Shown here piece after piece: positions 1 through 8,009 of a DNA stretch of 64,000 bases. The position numbers were made by a program, and so were the translations under genes. The stretch spans positions 1-64,000 of the forward strand of contig FQWG01000018.1 of the NCBI GenBank assembly GCA_900129595.1, given 5' to 3'. The notes below the pieces were generated by a model. The model was not told the origin of the DNA. It did not search any database and saw only the letters and a program-made list of their open reading frames with translations. Numbering within the stretch: the stretch's first letter is position 1; every line of letters begins with the position of its first letter. This DNA is from Flavobacterium frigidimaris (GTDB lineage: Bacteria; Bacteroidota; Bacteroidia; Flavobacteriales; Flavobacteriaceae).

Positions 1-102
1 CTCTTCAATAAACGCTGATCTTTTATATCCCTTAATTGTCTTTCTCTCAAAATTTATTTTTTGCCAAATATAAATATTTGTGTCCAGACGGTAGGCTTCC
101 AT
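1..102 (-). CDS. possible 5' end of a gene cut by the window edge
   Basis: On the minus strand an ATG at 102 opens a frame that runs without a stop to the window edge (34 codons, starting MEAYRLDTNIY). The same frame stays open upstream past a GTG at 189, so the true start is uncertain, and it would then overlap the promoter region of the XRE gene. No family is recognised from so short a piece. It may be a real partial gene or a chance open frame. Confidence 0.3.
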   Translation of the reverse strand, partial: MEAYRLDTNIYIWQKINFERKTIKGYKRSAFIEE

Positions 103-254
103 CGGGGCTAAAGGAGAGGTTTTGGTTTTTACAAGACTTTTTACCTTAATTATTTGTATGAAAAATTGTATTTTTGTTTTCAATAACACAAAATTGTATC
201 GTACAGGAACAACCTTGTTTTTTACCAAAAACTATTTTGTAAAAGAATTTTAAA

Positions 255-262
255 TACCTTTG
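255..262 (+). promoter_or_regulatory. -7 promoter box (TACCTTTG) of the first XRE gene
   Basis: TACCTTTG matches the Bacteroidota -7 consensus TAnnTTTG and ends only 4 bases before the ATG at 267. Transcription would start at or next to the ATG, so the mRNA is probably leaderless or nearly so. No convincing TTG -33 element sits at the usual spacing. The same arrangement, TATCTTTG 4 bases before the ATG, occurs before the paralogue at 55112. Confidence 0.5.
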
Positions 263-266
263 AATT

Positions 267-662
267 ATGAGCACAGCAACAAAACCAAATCATATAGGGC
301 GAAAAATTAGCCGTATTCGTGAACTACGAGATATGAAACAAGAAGCTTTGGCACAGGCCTTGGGCATGAGCCAGCAAACGATATCTACTATCGAAAACAG
401 TGAAACTGTAGACGAAGAAAAACTTATCGAAATAGCAAAAGCACTCGGCGTAACTGCAGAAGCCATAAAAAGTTTTTCAGAAGAAAATATGATAACGTAT
501 TTTAATACCTTCAACGATAGTCCAGGAAACTTTGGAAATTTTGCTAGTGGAGCAATTTGCAACTTTAATCCTCTTGATAAAGTGGTTGAACTTTATGAGC
601 GTTTGGTTCTTGCCGAAAAAGAAAAAGTGGAGTATTTAGAAAAATTATTGAAAGAGAAATAG
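267..662 (+). CDS. XRE-family helix-turn-helix transcriptional regulator
   Basis: This 131-residue protein has a Cro/C1-type HTH at about residues 12-68, including the recognition stretch ALGMSQQTISTIE. The tail at about residues 105-131 is charged and predicted to form a coiled coil (LYERLVLAEKEKVEYLEKLL). It is probably a small cytoplasmic DNA-binding protein that dimerises through the tail. The paralogue at 55112-55522 shares the HTH, the CxFNPLDK motif and the tail, and about 90 bases of upstream DNA also match. The middle segment (about 72-100) differs between the two. No toxin or antitoxin partner is adjacent. Target genes are unknown; autoregulation would be typical of the family. Confidence 0.85.
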   Translation: MSTATKPNHIGRKISRIRELRDMKQEALAQALGMSQQTISTIENSETVDEEKLIEIAKALGVTAEAIKSFSEENMITYFNTFNDSPGNFGNFASGAICNFNPLDKVVELYERLVLAEKEKVEYLEKLLKEK

Positions 663-685
663 TTCTCAAATTTATATTTGAGATC

Positions 686-716
686 AAAAAGCCAGTCTAA
701 TCGATTGGCTTTTTTG
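686..716 (+). terminator. rho-independent terminator after the first XRE gene
   Basis: A short hairpin (GCCAGTC / GATTGGC, including a G-U pair) is followed by a T run and lies 24 bases after the stop codon of the XRE gene. Confidence 0.6.
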
Positions 717-764
717 ATTTGTACCATCTATTAGAAAATTCTTATTATCGAGAATTTATCTAAG

Positions 765-833
765 AATACAATACTCTTCTTTGTCGGGTTACTTGCGGAG
801 AAGCTTTTCAACTTTGTATACATAACAAACCCG
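765..833. repeat. 60-bp intergenic repeat, copy 1
   Basis: This is the first of three closely similar units (the others are 2023-2091 and 3375-3477). It begins AATACAATACTCTTCTTTG, continues through GTCGGGTTACTTGCGGAG and ends TATACATAACAAACCCG. Each copy lies in the spacer downstream of a minus-strand gene, and copies 1 and 2 run straight into a terminator hairpin built on the AACCCG end. It contains no reading frame. Confidence 0.75.
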
Positions 834-849
834 GATTTATAAATCCGGG
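830..849 (-). terminator. terminator hairpin after the 877-1908 lipoprotein gene
   Basis: This is a perfect palindrome, CCCGGATTTA / TAAATCCGGG, located just beyond the stop codon of the minus-strand lipoprotein gene. It is fused to the end of repeat copy 1. Confidence 0.5.
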
Positions 850-876
850 CCTTTCGTTTTATTGTTTAAATTAAAA

Positions 877-1908
877 TTATTCATACTCAAACACTGTGAT
901 ATCCTGAGTATAATTATATCCCGCAGAATCAAATTTTATTAGATAGCCATCTGCATCATAAAAATACTTGGGCACAGCTTCAAACTGAAGCTGCCAAACT
1001 CCATTATAAAATATTTGAGAATTTATTTTAACAACGTGCAAATACTGATTATCTATTCTATAATAAGGTTCTTTATTATAAACCCCGGCTTTTGCAGGAT
1101 CAAATGTATATGTTACATAGCCGCTCAACGTTTCAGTATGATCTACAGGATCGATACTAAACCAATTTTTAACATACTTTGTTTCATCGAGATAGATATA
1201 AGTATAGTGCATTTGTGGTTCTCGTCCTTTTGGAGTCATCATATAATAATAGACACTTTGTATACGATCTAAATCGTCATAAACATATTCAAGACTAACA
1301 AAACCGTCTTTTTCTATTTTTTTATCAATTAAACCTTTACTATTATAATTATAAGTTCCAAATGCATACGATGAAATCATTTCATTTAATGCACCGCGTG
1401 CATCATATGTAAAGGTAAACTCCTCGGGATAATTGGTATGTCCGTTATTGGTGTATACTGTTCCGGCGGCGATATTTTTTAATTGGCCTAAATCATTATA
1501 CTTATAATTCACAGTGTAATCACGTTCTGTATCTTTGTTCAATTCAATCTCAGCGATATCAAATAAATTTTCAGATGGTAGAGCCAAATAAGTATTAATG
1601 TCCATATTATTAAACTTATAGTGATAAATTATCCCCATATAATTCTGAGCATATCGTATTGATCGCACCAATCGTTTCTGAACTTCTGATCCTTTAGACG
1701 TTTTTGCCGAAAAATTAGTATTTTTAATCGCAGGTTTCAACAATTCTGATTTAGGAACACCTGTTACCGGGTTTACAGGACCAGCAGGCTCTTCTGGTTT
1801 TACAACAACTTGTTCTTCCGGAATACTATCATCCTTTGAGCAACTTACCAAAGTAAATTGAAAAATCCCCAACACAACAATTAATAACTTAAGTAATTTT
1901 ATATTCAT
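877..1908 (-). CDS. secreted lipoprotein of unknown function with YD-like repeats
   Basis: The N-terminus is a lipoprotein signal peptide with the lipobox ending at Cys23 (LVSC) followed by KDDS, so the 343-residue protein should be lipid-anchored in the envelope. A Pro/Glu/Val-rich linker follows (about residues 30-55). The rest is beta-rich with short tyrosine-rich units such as YDARGALNEM, YNSKGLIDK, YDDLDRIQS and YDADGYLIKF, which resemble degenerate RHS/YD repeats. No enzyme motif is visible. It stands alone, flanked downstream by repeat copy 1 and upstream by repeat copy 2. A role in surface binding is possible but not shown by the sequence. Confidence 0.75.
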   Translation of the reverse strand: MNIKLLKLLIVVLGIFQFTLVSCSKDDSIPEEQVVVKPEEPAGPVNPVTGVPKSELLKPAIKNTNFSAKTSKGSEVQKRLVRSIRYAQNYMGIIYHYKFNNMDINTYLALPSENLFDIAEIELNKDTERDYTVNYKYNDLGQLKNIAAGTVYTNNGHTNYPEEFTFTYDARGALNEMISSYAFGTYNYNSKGLIDKKIEKDGFVSLEYVYDDLDRIQSVYYYMMTPKGREPQMHYTYIYLDETKYVKNWFSIDPVDHTETLSGYVTYTFDPAKAGVYNKEPYYRIDNQYLHVVKINSQIFYNGVWQLQFEAVPKYFYDADGYLIKFDSAGYNYTQDITVFEYE

Positions 1909-2022
1909 ATATTATTCATTTACAACACATTAAAAAATGAAATCTTATTTCAAAAAGCTAATATAGCAATTATAACCTTCTTTTCAACTCAATCCCAAAA
2001 ATTTACAATCCTTGTCTACAGT

Positions 2023-2091
2023 AATACAATACTCTTCTTTGTCGGGTTACTTGCGGAAAAACTTTGCAGCTTTGTATAGATAACAAACCCG
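2023..2091. repeat. 60-bp intergenic repeat, copy 2
   Basis: This copy matches copy 1 almost base for base (AATACAATACTCTTCTTTG, then GTCGGGTTACTTGCGGA, then ATAACAAACCCG). It fills most of the spacer between the stop of the HsdR-N-like gene and the start of the lipoprotein gene, both on the minus strand. Confidence 0.75.
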
Positions 2092-2115
2092 ACAGGGTTT
2101 AAAAACTGTCGGGTT
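2086..2115 (-). terminator. terminator after the HsdR-N-like gene
   Basis: The inverted repeat AACCCGACAG / CTGTCGGGTT lies 13 bases beyond the stop codon of the minus-strand gene at 2128. The same AACCTGTCGGGTT hairpin type recurs near 15835, 15990 and 55685. Confidence 0.6.
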
Positions 2116-2127
2116 AAAAAACCGTGT

Positions 2128-3144
2128 TTATTCTAACAAAGCAAGTGTTCTATTTGTCAATTCGTTTTTATACTTTAAAACATCATCAATGCTTGTTAAT
2201 AGATACTCATTGTTTTCGATAATAATTTTCATTTTCGAATCTGTAAAAACTAATTTACAAATGACTTTTTTAAGATTATCGTCAATGCTAATATTAAAAA
2301 AGCTCTTAAAATCTTTAAAGAAAATCCTCTGACTTGGTATTTTTTTATTCTGGATCAACAAAGTCCTAATAGTATGATAGGCTTGTATTTCAGATTCAGT
2401 AGTAATAATTCCGCCGGTATTTGAGTTTGATTCCGCTAATACTTTTTTCTCATACAAAGATTTTAGCAATGCCGAGTTAATCATGTTAATCATTTTCGCC
2501 TGATTTTCTTCATTGAATTTTACTTTAAAATTCATGTTGCGATGAATAATCTTCAACAAATCTTTTGAGGGTGCGATTAATTCCTTGAGCAAACTAGCCT
2601 CAAAATCCTCTACAAACACACATTCCTGAGCTGTTTTTATAATTTCATTGACAACCACATACCTTTTATCAAACTTGATTAAAGTTTCTAAATCTTTATC
2701 TGTAAAATTGGTTAGATTAAACACAAAAAATGGTTTATTATCAATCACATTCGGCTGCACAACATCTGAATAAAACCGATATTCAATACCATTTGTTAGT
2801 ATAGCGATTCTTGAATTTTTAGTATTATTAAAATAACCATTTAGCTGACCTGCTTCTTTATCACTTAATCTGCTATTGTACTTTTTTGCTTCTATTAAAA
2901 TCGTGTCCTTTTTATTCAACAAAATAGCGTAATCAATCTTTTGACTAATTCGCTCACCAAAATCAGCATTATATTCTGGTATCAGATCATTCGAAATATA
3001 ATTCAGCAAATGGAAAAAAGGCTCAATTAAAAACTTACGAGTTTGAGCTTCATTAGTACACAATTCAATTGCATCGTCAATTTTAAAATTTTCGAGCGTT
3101 TTCTTTAATTGATTAATAGATTGTTTAGGAATATTTGTGGTCAT
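2128..3144 (-). CDS. orphan HsdR N-terminal-like (PD-(D/E)XK) nuclease domain protein
   Basis: Residues about 20-150 of this 338-residue protein resemble the N-terminal nuclease domain of type I restriction subunit HsdR. An Asp in KIDYAILL is followed by the E-x-K motif in ILIEAKKYN, then the conserved stretch LTNGIEYRFYSD. There is no helicase/translocase region, and no hsdM or hsdS gene is nearby, so this is not a normal type I system. The C-terminal half (about 160-338) is unrecognised, Lys-rich and mixed alpha/beta. The conserved acidic and Lys residues suggest the fold is active. DNA cleavage, repair or phage defence are inferences only. The gene stands alone between two repeat copies. 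Confidence 0.7.
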   Translation of the reverse strand: MTTNIPKQSINQLKKTLENFKIDDAIELCTNEAQTRKFLIEPFFHLLNYISNDLIPEYNADFGERISQKIDYAILLNKKDTILIEAKKYNSRLSDKEAGQLNGYFNNTKNSRIAILTNGIEYRFYSDVVQPNVIDNKPFFVFNLTNFTDKDLETLIKFDKRYVVVNEIIKTAQECVFVEDFEASLLKELIAPSKDLLKIIHRNMNFKVKFNEENQAKMINMINSALLKSLYEKKVLAESNSNTGGIITTESEIQAYHTIRTLLIQNKKIPSQRIFFKDFKSFFNISIDDNLKKVICKLVFTDSKMKIIIENNEYLLTSIDDVLKYKNELTNRTLALLE

Positions 3145-3374
3145 TTTTGGAAGTTGGTTAGTTAGACAAATTGTATAATTAAAACTAAACTAATGAAAAT
3201 AAATCGATTTATAAGTTTTTAAAAATCATTACTTTAAGGCATCTCAAATATCTTATTTTAATTACACCTCCTTTTACGGAAAACCATATTTTTAAAATTA
3301 AATCAAGATCGTCGAAAATTACTGTTTTACAAACACAATCTATTAGGTATTTATACCTGTTTAATGCCTCCAAC

Positions 3375-3477
3375 AATACATTACTTTTATTTGTCGAGTT
3401 ACTTGCGGAGATCCCTCGTTCCTCGGGAGGACAAGATTGCGGAGAAACTTTGCAGCTTTGTATACATAACAAACCCG
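3375..3477. repeat. 60-bp intergenic repeat, copy 3, interrupted by a short insertion
   Basis: This copy has the same ends as copies 1 and 2, but TTGCGGAG occurs twice (about 3402-3409 and 3437-3444) around a 27-base insert with a small CCCTCGTTCCTCGGGA inverted repeat. It sits in the 348-base gap at 3145-3492 between two minus-strand genes. The rest of that gap is AT-rich and shows no other signal. A short open frame on the minus strand here is an accident of the repeat. Confidence 0.7.
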
Positions 3478-3492
3478 TAAATATCCCAAAAC

Positions 3493-4707
3493 CTATTTCG
3501 CCAAAATCGTAGGTTTCTTTGACTTTGCATAAACCTGATCCGGTTTGTTGTCCCAGGAAATTACAAGACGATCTTTTGTTACTTTTTTAACGATTCCCAA
3601 ATACCATTTACGACTGGAATAATGCACCCAAATAGAATCATTTTTGTAGCTACAATCATAAACTTCGCCATTGCTGTCGTCTACAAAATAATCAGAATTG
3701 ATTTCCATTTTATTAAAATCGCCTTTTCCGCCAGATTCCCATTTACCATAACAGTCAGCAATATTGAATGGTTCTTTTTTCTTTCCAAAAGTCAAATTGA
3801 AGGATTCTCTTCGTGAGAATTCATTTAATCCTTTATTTTCTATTTTACTAAAAAAATCTTTTTTATTATAGCTTTTTAGCGGTTTCCAATTACGGTCTAA
3901 AATTGAAATTTTAAAATCTTTAGGAAAACCTACTAATGTATCTTTAGCGTGCAAAGGCAATACAATAGATTGCTCAGTACCTTTATCTAAAACAAATGGT
4001 TCAGCGATATTGTTTTTTTGCCGTAATTGCCATTCATCACTTATTTCCTTTACAATTCGTATCGAATCTGATGGATCGTAAACCAATTTATATTCTTCTC
4101 CGTATTCACTAATAAATTTTTTGTGAGTCGCTAAAGCAGTTTTAATTTCCTGATTTTTATAAAAAGTAATTTCTTCTTCAGAAAATTTAAAGTCTATGTC
4201 AATCACTATTTTTTTATCAGAGTCATTTTTCAAATTCAGATATAAAAACTCATTTTCAAATTTATAAGGCTCCGGTTCTCTTGTGGTAGCGATAAAAGAA
4301 TAACAAGAAAGAAGAAAAATCAATTTCAGAAAAACGGGCTGAACTTTATATAGTACAGATTCTTGCTTTAATAACCAAAACGAAACCAAAATACTTACCA
4401 AGGCGATATTATCTGAGAAATCAACAATTCGGTAGAAACCAAAAAGATTGACAAAACTTTCTGAAAAAGGGCTTTTCCAGAAAATAAAAAATAAAGCAAC
4501 AGCGATATGAATTTCTTTGGTTCTTTTTGGGAAAAGGACACTCCAAAAAAACGGAAAAACAAGTAGCCCTGCAAAATCAGATAACTTTCCGGTGAAATAA
4601 TTATGAAAAACCGTTTTTAGTATCAAATCGTTTAAGAGAAGAATCAATAACGAAACAAGAAAAACAGGCTGCGCTAATCTATTTAATTTTTTCATCATAT
4701 TTGACAT
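3493..4707 (-). CDS. integral membrane protein of unknown function
   Basis: This 404-residue protein starts with about 140 residues containing four to five hydrophobic segments (for example PVFLVSLLILLLNDLIL and LSDFAGLLVFPFFWSVLF). A long soluble region of about 260 residues follows, rich in Lys, Asp and Trp. The soluble part holds beta-strand-like stretches such as YGKWESGGKG and WVHYSSRKWYLGIVKKV, the latter resembling a small lipocalin or SH3-like barrel. I recognise no family. The neighbouring LpxR-like gene starts about 1 kb away on the same strand with only a short spacer, so co-transcription is possible. Confidence 0.7.
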   Translation of the reverse strand: MSNMMKKLNRLAQPVFLVSLLILLLNDLILKTVFHNYFTGKLSDFAGLLVFPFFWSVLFPKRTKEIHIAVALFFIFWKSPFSESFVNLFGFYRIVDFSDNIALVSILVSFWLLKQESVLYKVQPVFLKLIFLLSCYSFIATTREPEPYKFENEFLYLNLKNDSDKKIVIDIDFKFSEEEITFYKNQEIKTALATHKKFISEYGEEYKLVYDPSDSIRIVKEISDEWQLRQKNNIAEPFVLDKGTEQSIVLPLHAKDTLVGFPKDFKISILDRNWKPLKSYNKKDFFSKIENKGLNEFSRRESFNLTFGKKKEPFNIADCYGKWESGGKGDFNKMEINSDYFVDDSNGEVYDCSYKNDSIWVHYSSRKWYLGIVKKVTKDRLVISWDNKPDQVYAKSKKPTILAK

Positions 4708-4808
4708 TATTGATTAACTCCAACTAACTTTTATTTCCCATTCGAAAAGATTTAAGATTAAAAAACTTAGGATCTTAGCATCTTAGAACCTTAGCGCCTT
4801 AAAAAAAA

Positions 4809-5765
4809 CTATTTCAACAAATACCCAAACCGAATCGATCCGAAAAAATAACCTGAATTGGTATTGGTTTCCGGATCTTTTAGCTCTCGTCCTCTATATA
4901 TAAAAGAATACGACATATTGAAGTTGTTGTGTCTGTACTTTAATCCAAACTCTGCATTAAAACGAAGCGGCTCTAAATCAAAAGTCAGCGGACTTGTATT
5001 ACTGAACATACTTCCCTGAATCGTAGCGTCATAAAACTGATAATTGACACTTGGCATCGCATAGAAATAAAATTCCCTGATATTGTATTGCGGCTGAAAA
5101 CTTACGGATGCGTCGTGTAAATTCGAATCGTAAATCGGGAGTAACTTTTTGAAACCAATTCTGGTCAGGAATCCTGTAGAAACACCGTCGAAGATAGTTC
5201 CCAGATTGGCTTCGGACTGAAAATGAAGATCGATAAAATCATTGTGTTTCATAGGAAACATTTTTTTCGAATACATCACATCCGCCTGAACGGCAAAAGC
5301 ATTATGCAATTGATTTTCCCAGCCAAATACTTCTTTATACCCAATAATATGATGAAAGCTTTCCTGAGTTTCTTTGCCTAATGCATTGGGTCCCATGAAA
5401 CCCAACTGAAAGTCTGTTTTTAAAACAGATTCACTTTGGTAAAAAAAGCTTCTTCCGGCTTCGGCAAAAAGATATCCGGTAAAAGGGCGATCATTAATCG
5501 TGACTGCAGCTTCGTTAATAAATCTCGGATTATAAATGTATTGCCCGATACGAAATTCGGTGATTTTCTTATTGATTTTAGGGTTTTCATTCTTTGATAA
5601 AAAGCGGTAAAAAAGCTCTAAACCATTGGTATAATACATATCATTTTTAGACGATGTATATAAATCGTTGTCAGTAATTAAACCAATTTCGGTAGTTTTC
5701 GCCTGTCCAAAAGACAAAGCCGATGTCAATACCAGAAGCGCAATAAAAGATTTTTTATTTCGCAT
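4809..5765 (-). CDS. LpxR-family outer-membrane protein (lipid A deacylase-like)
   Basis: The 318-residue product has a cleavable signal peptide (MRNKKSFIALLVLTSALSFGQA). The mature start, GLITDNDLYTSSKNDMYYTNG, is the hallmark N-terminal strand of the LpxR/DUF2219 outer-membrane beta-barrel family, and the length is close to the family norm. Known LpxR enzymes are calcium-dependent and remove the 3' acyloxyacyl group of lipid A. Amphipathic strands run through the rest and end in an aromatic-rich C-terminus (GSIRFGYLLK). The start overlaps the mtgA stop by 11 bases, so it is probably translated from the same mRNA. Family membership is well supported; enzyme activity in this organism is inferred. 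Confidence 0.75.
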   Translation of the reverse strand: MRNKKSFIALLVLTSALSFGQAKTTEIGLITDNDLYTSSKNDMYYTNGLELFYRFLSKNENPKINKKITEFRIGQYIYNPRFINEAAVTINDRPFTGYLFAEAGRSFFYQSESVLKTDFQLGFMGPNALGKETQESFHHIIGYKEVFGWENQLHNAFAVQADVMYSKKMFPMKHNDFIDLHFQSEANLGTIFDGVSTGFLTRIGFKKLLPIYDSNLHDASVSFQPQYNIREFYFYAMPSVNYQFYDATIQGSMFSNTSPLTFDLEPLRFNAEFGLKYRHNNFNMSYSFIYRGRELKDPETNTNSGYFFGSIRFGYLLK

Positions 5766-6537
5766 GGTAATTTATTTTGCCAACAGAGCGCATTTCACGA
5801 ACAATTCTTTCTTTTCTTCTGTTAATATAACTCGAAGATCCTGTTGCTTTAAACTTTCTTGGATTGGGTAAAATTGCTGCAATCCCGGCGGCCTGCATTG
5901 GCGTCAGACTTGAAGCATCACGACGGTACCAATGTTCTGTTGCGGCATAAGCGCCGTAAACGCCATCTCCCATTTCGATACTGTTCAGATAAACCTCCAT
6001 AATACGTTCTTTACCCCAAATGACTTCTATCAGAACAGTAAAATAAGCTTCTAAACCTTTACGGAAATAACTTTTTCCCTGCCATAAAAATACGTTTTTT
6101 GCTGTTTGCTGTGAGATTGTACTTCCGCCACGAATACGGCGTCCGCGTTCGTTGCTTTTATATGCTTTCTGAAGCGCTTTAAAATCAAAACCATTGTGCT
6201 TTAAGAAAGTTCCGTCTTCACTGGCAATAACGGCTTTTTGCAGATTCATCGAAATTTTTTCGATAGGTTCCCAATCGTGATCAAAGAAAACTTCTTTACC
6301 ATCTAATTTATTTTCGATAGCACGAATTATCATTAGCGGCGTAAAAGGTACCGGAATATATTTGAAGAATATGACAGACGCGATCGAGATTCCAAAAAAC
6401 CACAGGCACAGTTTAATAAAAAACCTTTTTACTTTATCGCCAAAAGAGCGGTTTGTTTTTTTTGGTGCTGCTTTAGGTTTTGGTTTCGGTTTGTTTGCGG
6501 TTGTTGTTTTTGGTATCGGTTTTTTGGTTACTCCCAT
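5755..6537 (-). CDS. mtgA: monofunctional biosynthetic peptidoglycan transglycosylase
   Basis: This GT51 glycosyltransferase polymerises lipid II into glycan strands at the inner membrane. With the ATG at 6537 the protein is 260 residues. It has a Lys/Pro-rich cytoplasmic tail (about 1-35), one membrane helix (about 45-65) and then the catalytic domain. Visible family motifs are ASEDGTFLKHNGFD (catalytic Glu), RRIRGGSTISQQTAKN and ERIMEVYLNSIEMGDGVYG. A longer frame reaches 6612, but the ATG at 6537 sits in a TAATG stop-start overlap with the oxidoreductase gene and gives a normal N-terminus. The LpxR-like gene follows with an 11-base overlap, grouping two envelope functions. Confidence 0.9.
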   Translation of the reverse strand: MGVTKKPIPKTTTANKPKPKPKAAPKKTNRSFGDKVKRFFIKLCLWFFGISIASVIFFKYIPVPFTPLMIIRAIENKLDGKEVFFDHDWEPIEKISMNLQKAVIASEDGTFLKHNGFDFKALQKAYKSNERGRRIRGGSTISQQTAKNVFLWQGKSYFRKGLEAYFTVLIEVIWGKERIMEVYLNSIEMGDGVYGAYAATEHWYRRDASSLTPMQAAGIAAILPNPRKFKATGSSSYINRRKERIVREMRSVGKINYHAK

Positions 6538-7649
6538 TATATTAAATCTGCTAATTCTGTTCCTATTATACTTCCAATTGCGACTCCCATTCCGCCCAAA
6601 CGCACTCCACAAAACACGTTTTCAGACAGTTGGGCAACAACAGGATTTTTACTGTTTCCTATTCCCATTATGCCGCTCCAACGATGGGCAATCCGGAAAT
6701 CCTGATTTGGTAAAATTACATTTTTAAGTAAATCCTCCAATTTATTTTGTACAATTTTCGTCTGTCCAAATTCGGTTGTGTTTTCAGCTTCAAAATCTAA
6801 GTTCCTGCCGCCGCCAAGTAAAATCCTGTTGTCTATATTTCTGAAATAATAATAGCCCCGATCCAGATGAAAAGTACCTTTGATATCTAAATTTTTAATA
6901 GGTTCTGTAATTAAAACCTGAGCTCTTGCCGGTTGCACAGCGCCTTTTGTAATAATATTTGCAAAACCATTTGTCGCAAAAAGTATTTTCTTAGATTTAA
7001 AACTAAAATCGCTCAGCACAATTTCGACCTGATTGCCCAGATCAGCATAAGAGGTTACGGTTTGCTGATTGAGTATTAAAATATTCTCAGAAACGGCCTG
7101 TCTTAACAATTCCTGCATCATATTTCCGGTATCGATCTGGGCTTCAAAAGGATTAAAGATCAAATATTCCTCAGTATTTCCGAAACCAAAACGATCTGTT
7201 TCTTTTGTAAAAACGTCGGCTTTGAAAAGCGGTTTCAAAATATCATTTATAAAAGGTAATCTTGAAATGCATTCATTAAATCCGCTTTCCTCTTCTTTCA
7301 GAAACAATTCATATCCGCCATGAGGCTTAAAATCAATTGCAGCATCTCCTAATCTTTTTCTAAGTAATTGCAGACCCTTCCAGCGCTTTTCGATCAGACT
7401 TATTACATCTTCTTCTGAATGCGTTTTGAGATCTTCCATAATTTCAGAAAGACTGCCGAAACAGGCAAAACCCGCATTTTTGGTACTTGCGCCTTGCGGC
7501 AACATTCCTTTTTCTAACACCAGAATTTTCGCCGCCGGGAATCTTTCGCGCAGGCGCAATGCAGCATGTAATCCTACGATGCCACTGCCCACAATGGTAT
7601 AATCAACATTTGTGAACCAATTTTTAAGTTCCCAGTAACTTAAATCCAT
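6537..7649 (-). CDS. FAD-dependent oxidoreductase (DAO family)
   Basis: This 370-residue flavoenzyme has an N-terminal Rossmann motif, VGSGIVGLHAALRL, with the acidic end of the second strand at VLEKG. The motif STKNAGFACFGS is of the kind seen near the flavin in glycine oxidase and D-amino-acid dehydrogenase relatives. A C-terminal GVRLGGMGVAIG closes the FAD site. The likely reaction is oxidation of an amine or amino acid, but the substrate cannot be read from the sequence. It is the first gene of a three-gene minus-strand group with mtgA (TAATG overlap) and the LpxR-like gene. The link to peptidoglycan enzymes may be coincidental. Confidence 0.8.
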   Translation of the reverse strand: MDLSYWELKNWFTNVDYTIVGSGIVGLHAALRLRERFPAAKILVLEKGMLPQGASTKNAGFACFGSLSEIMEDLKTHSEEDVISLIEKRWKGLQLLRKRLGDAAIDFKPHGGYELFLKEEESGFNECISRLPFINDILKPLFKADVFTKETDRFGFGNTEEYLIFNPFEAQIDTGNMMQELLRQAVSENILILNQQTVTSYADLGNQVEIVLSDFSFKSKKILFATNGFANIITKGAVQPARAQVLITEPIKNLDIKGTFHLDRGYYYFRNIDNRILLGGGRNLDFEAENTTEFGQTKIVQNKLEDLLKNVILPNQDFRIAHRWSGIMGIGNSKNPVVAQLSENVFCGVRLGGMGVAIGSIIGTELADLI

Positions 7650-7683
7650 TTGTCAATTTTTTATAAAAATAATGATTTTTTCG

Positions 7684-7939
7684 AACCATGTAAGTAATGT
7701 AAGTTCATTTAAATGTTTTCTTTTTTACCATTAAGATATTAAGAAAATTAAGCTTTAAATAATAATTATTTCAAAATATAATGTCTAATAACAAACATTA
7801 AATATTTATTTTTTTAACCATTAAGTAATTAAGTTAGATTAAGAAGCAGCACTTAATTTTTCTTAATATCTTAATGGTGAGATTAAAAATTAAATGTTTC
7901 GAAACTAAATTTAAATGAACTTACATTACTTATATGGTT
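7684..7939. repeat. long nested inverted-repeat element, copy A
   Basis: Outer arms of 31 bases (7684-7714 and 7909-7939) pair with a single mismatch; the left arm begins AACCATGTAAGTAATG. Inner arms of about 26 bases (7727-7752 and 7852-7878, ACCATTAAGATATTAAG and its complement) also pair, and a third related half-site lies near 7816. The element fills most of the 360-base gap between the oxidoreductase and S9 peptidase genes, which diverge from it. The same arm sequence recurs at 58308-58534. It contains no credible reading frame. Confidence 0.75.
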
Positions 7940-8009
7940 TAGTACTTTTTAACATTTACTTGCTAAATTATATTCGTATTTTTAGCCCCACGAATATTAG
8001 AATTTTATT

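Noticed and set aside
877..1908. RHS/polymorphic toxin from the YD-like units in the lipoprotein
   Set aside because: The units are too degenerate and too few, there is no toxin C-terminus or immunity gene, and the lipobox indicates a plain surface lipoprotein.
3209..3472. 87-residue open frame on the minus strand
   Set aside because: It runs through repeat copy 3, has no family resemblance or plausible start context, and is best explained by the repeat sequence.
6538..6612. Longer N-terminus for mtgA starting at 6612
   Set aside because: It would overlap the oxidoreductase gene by 76 bases and adds a non-family sequence; the TAATG junction at 6537 is the better start.
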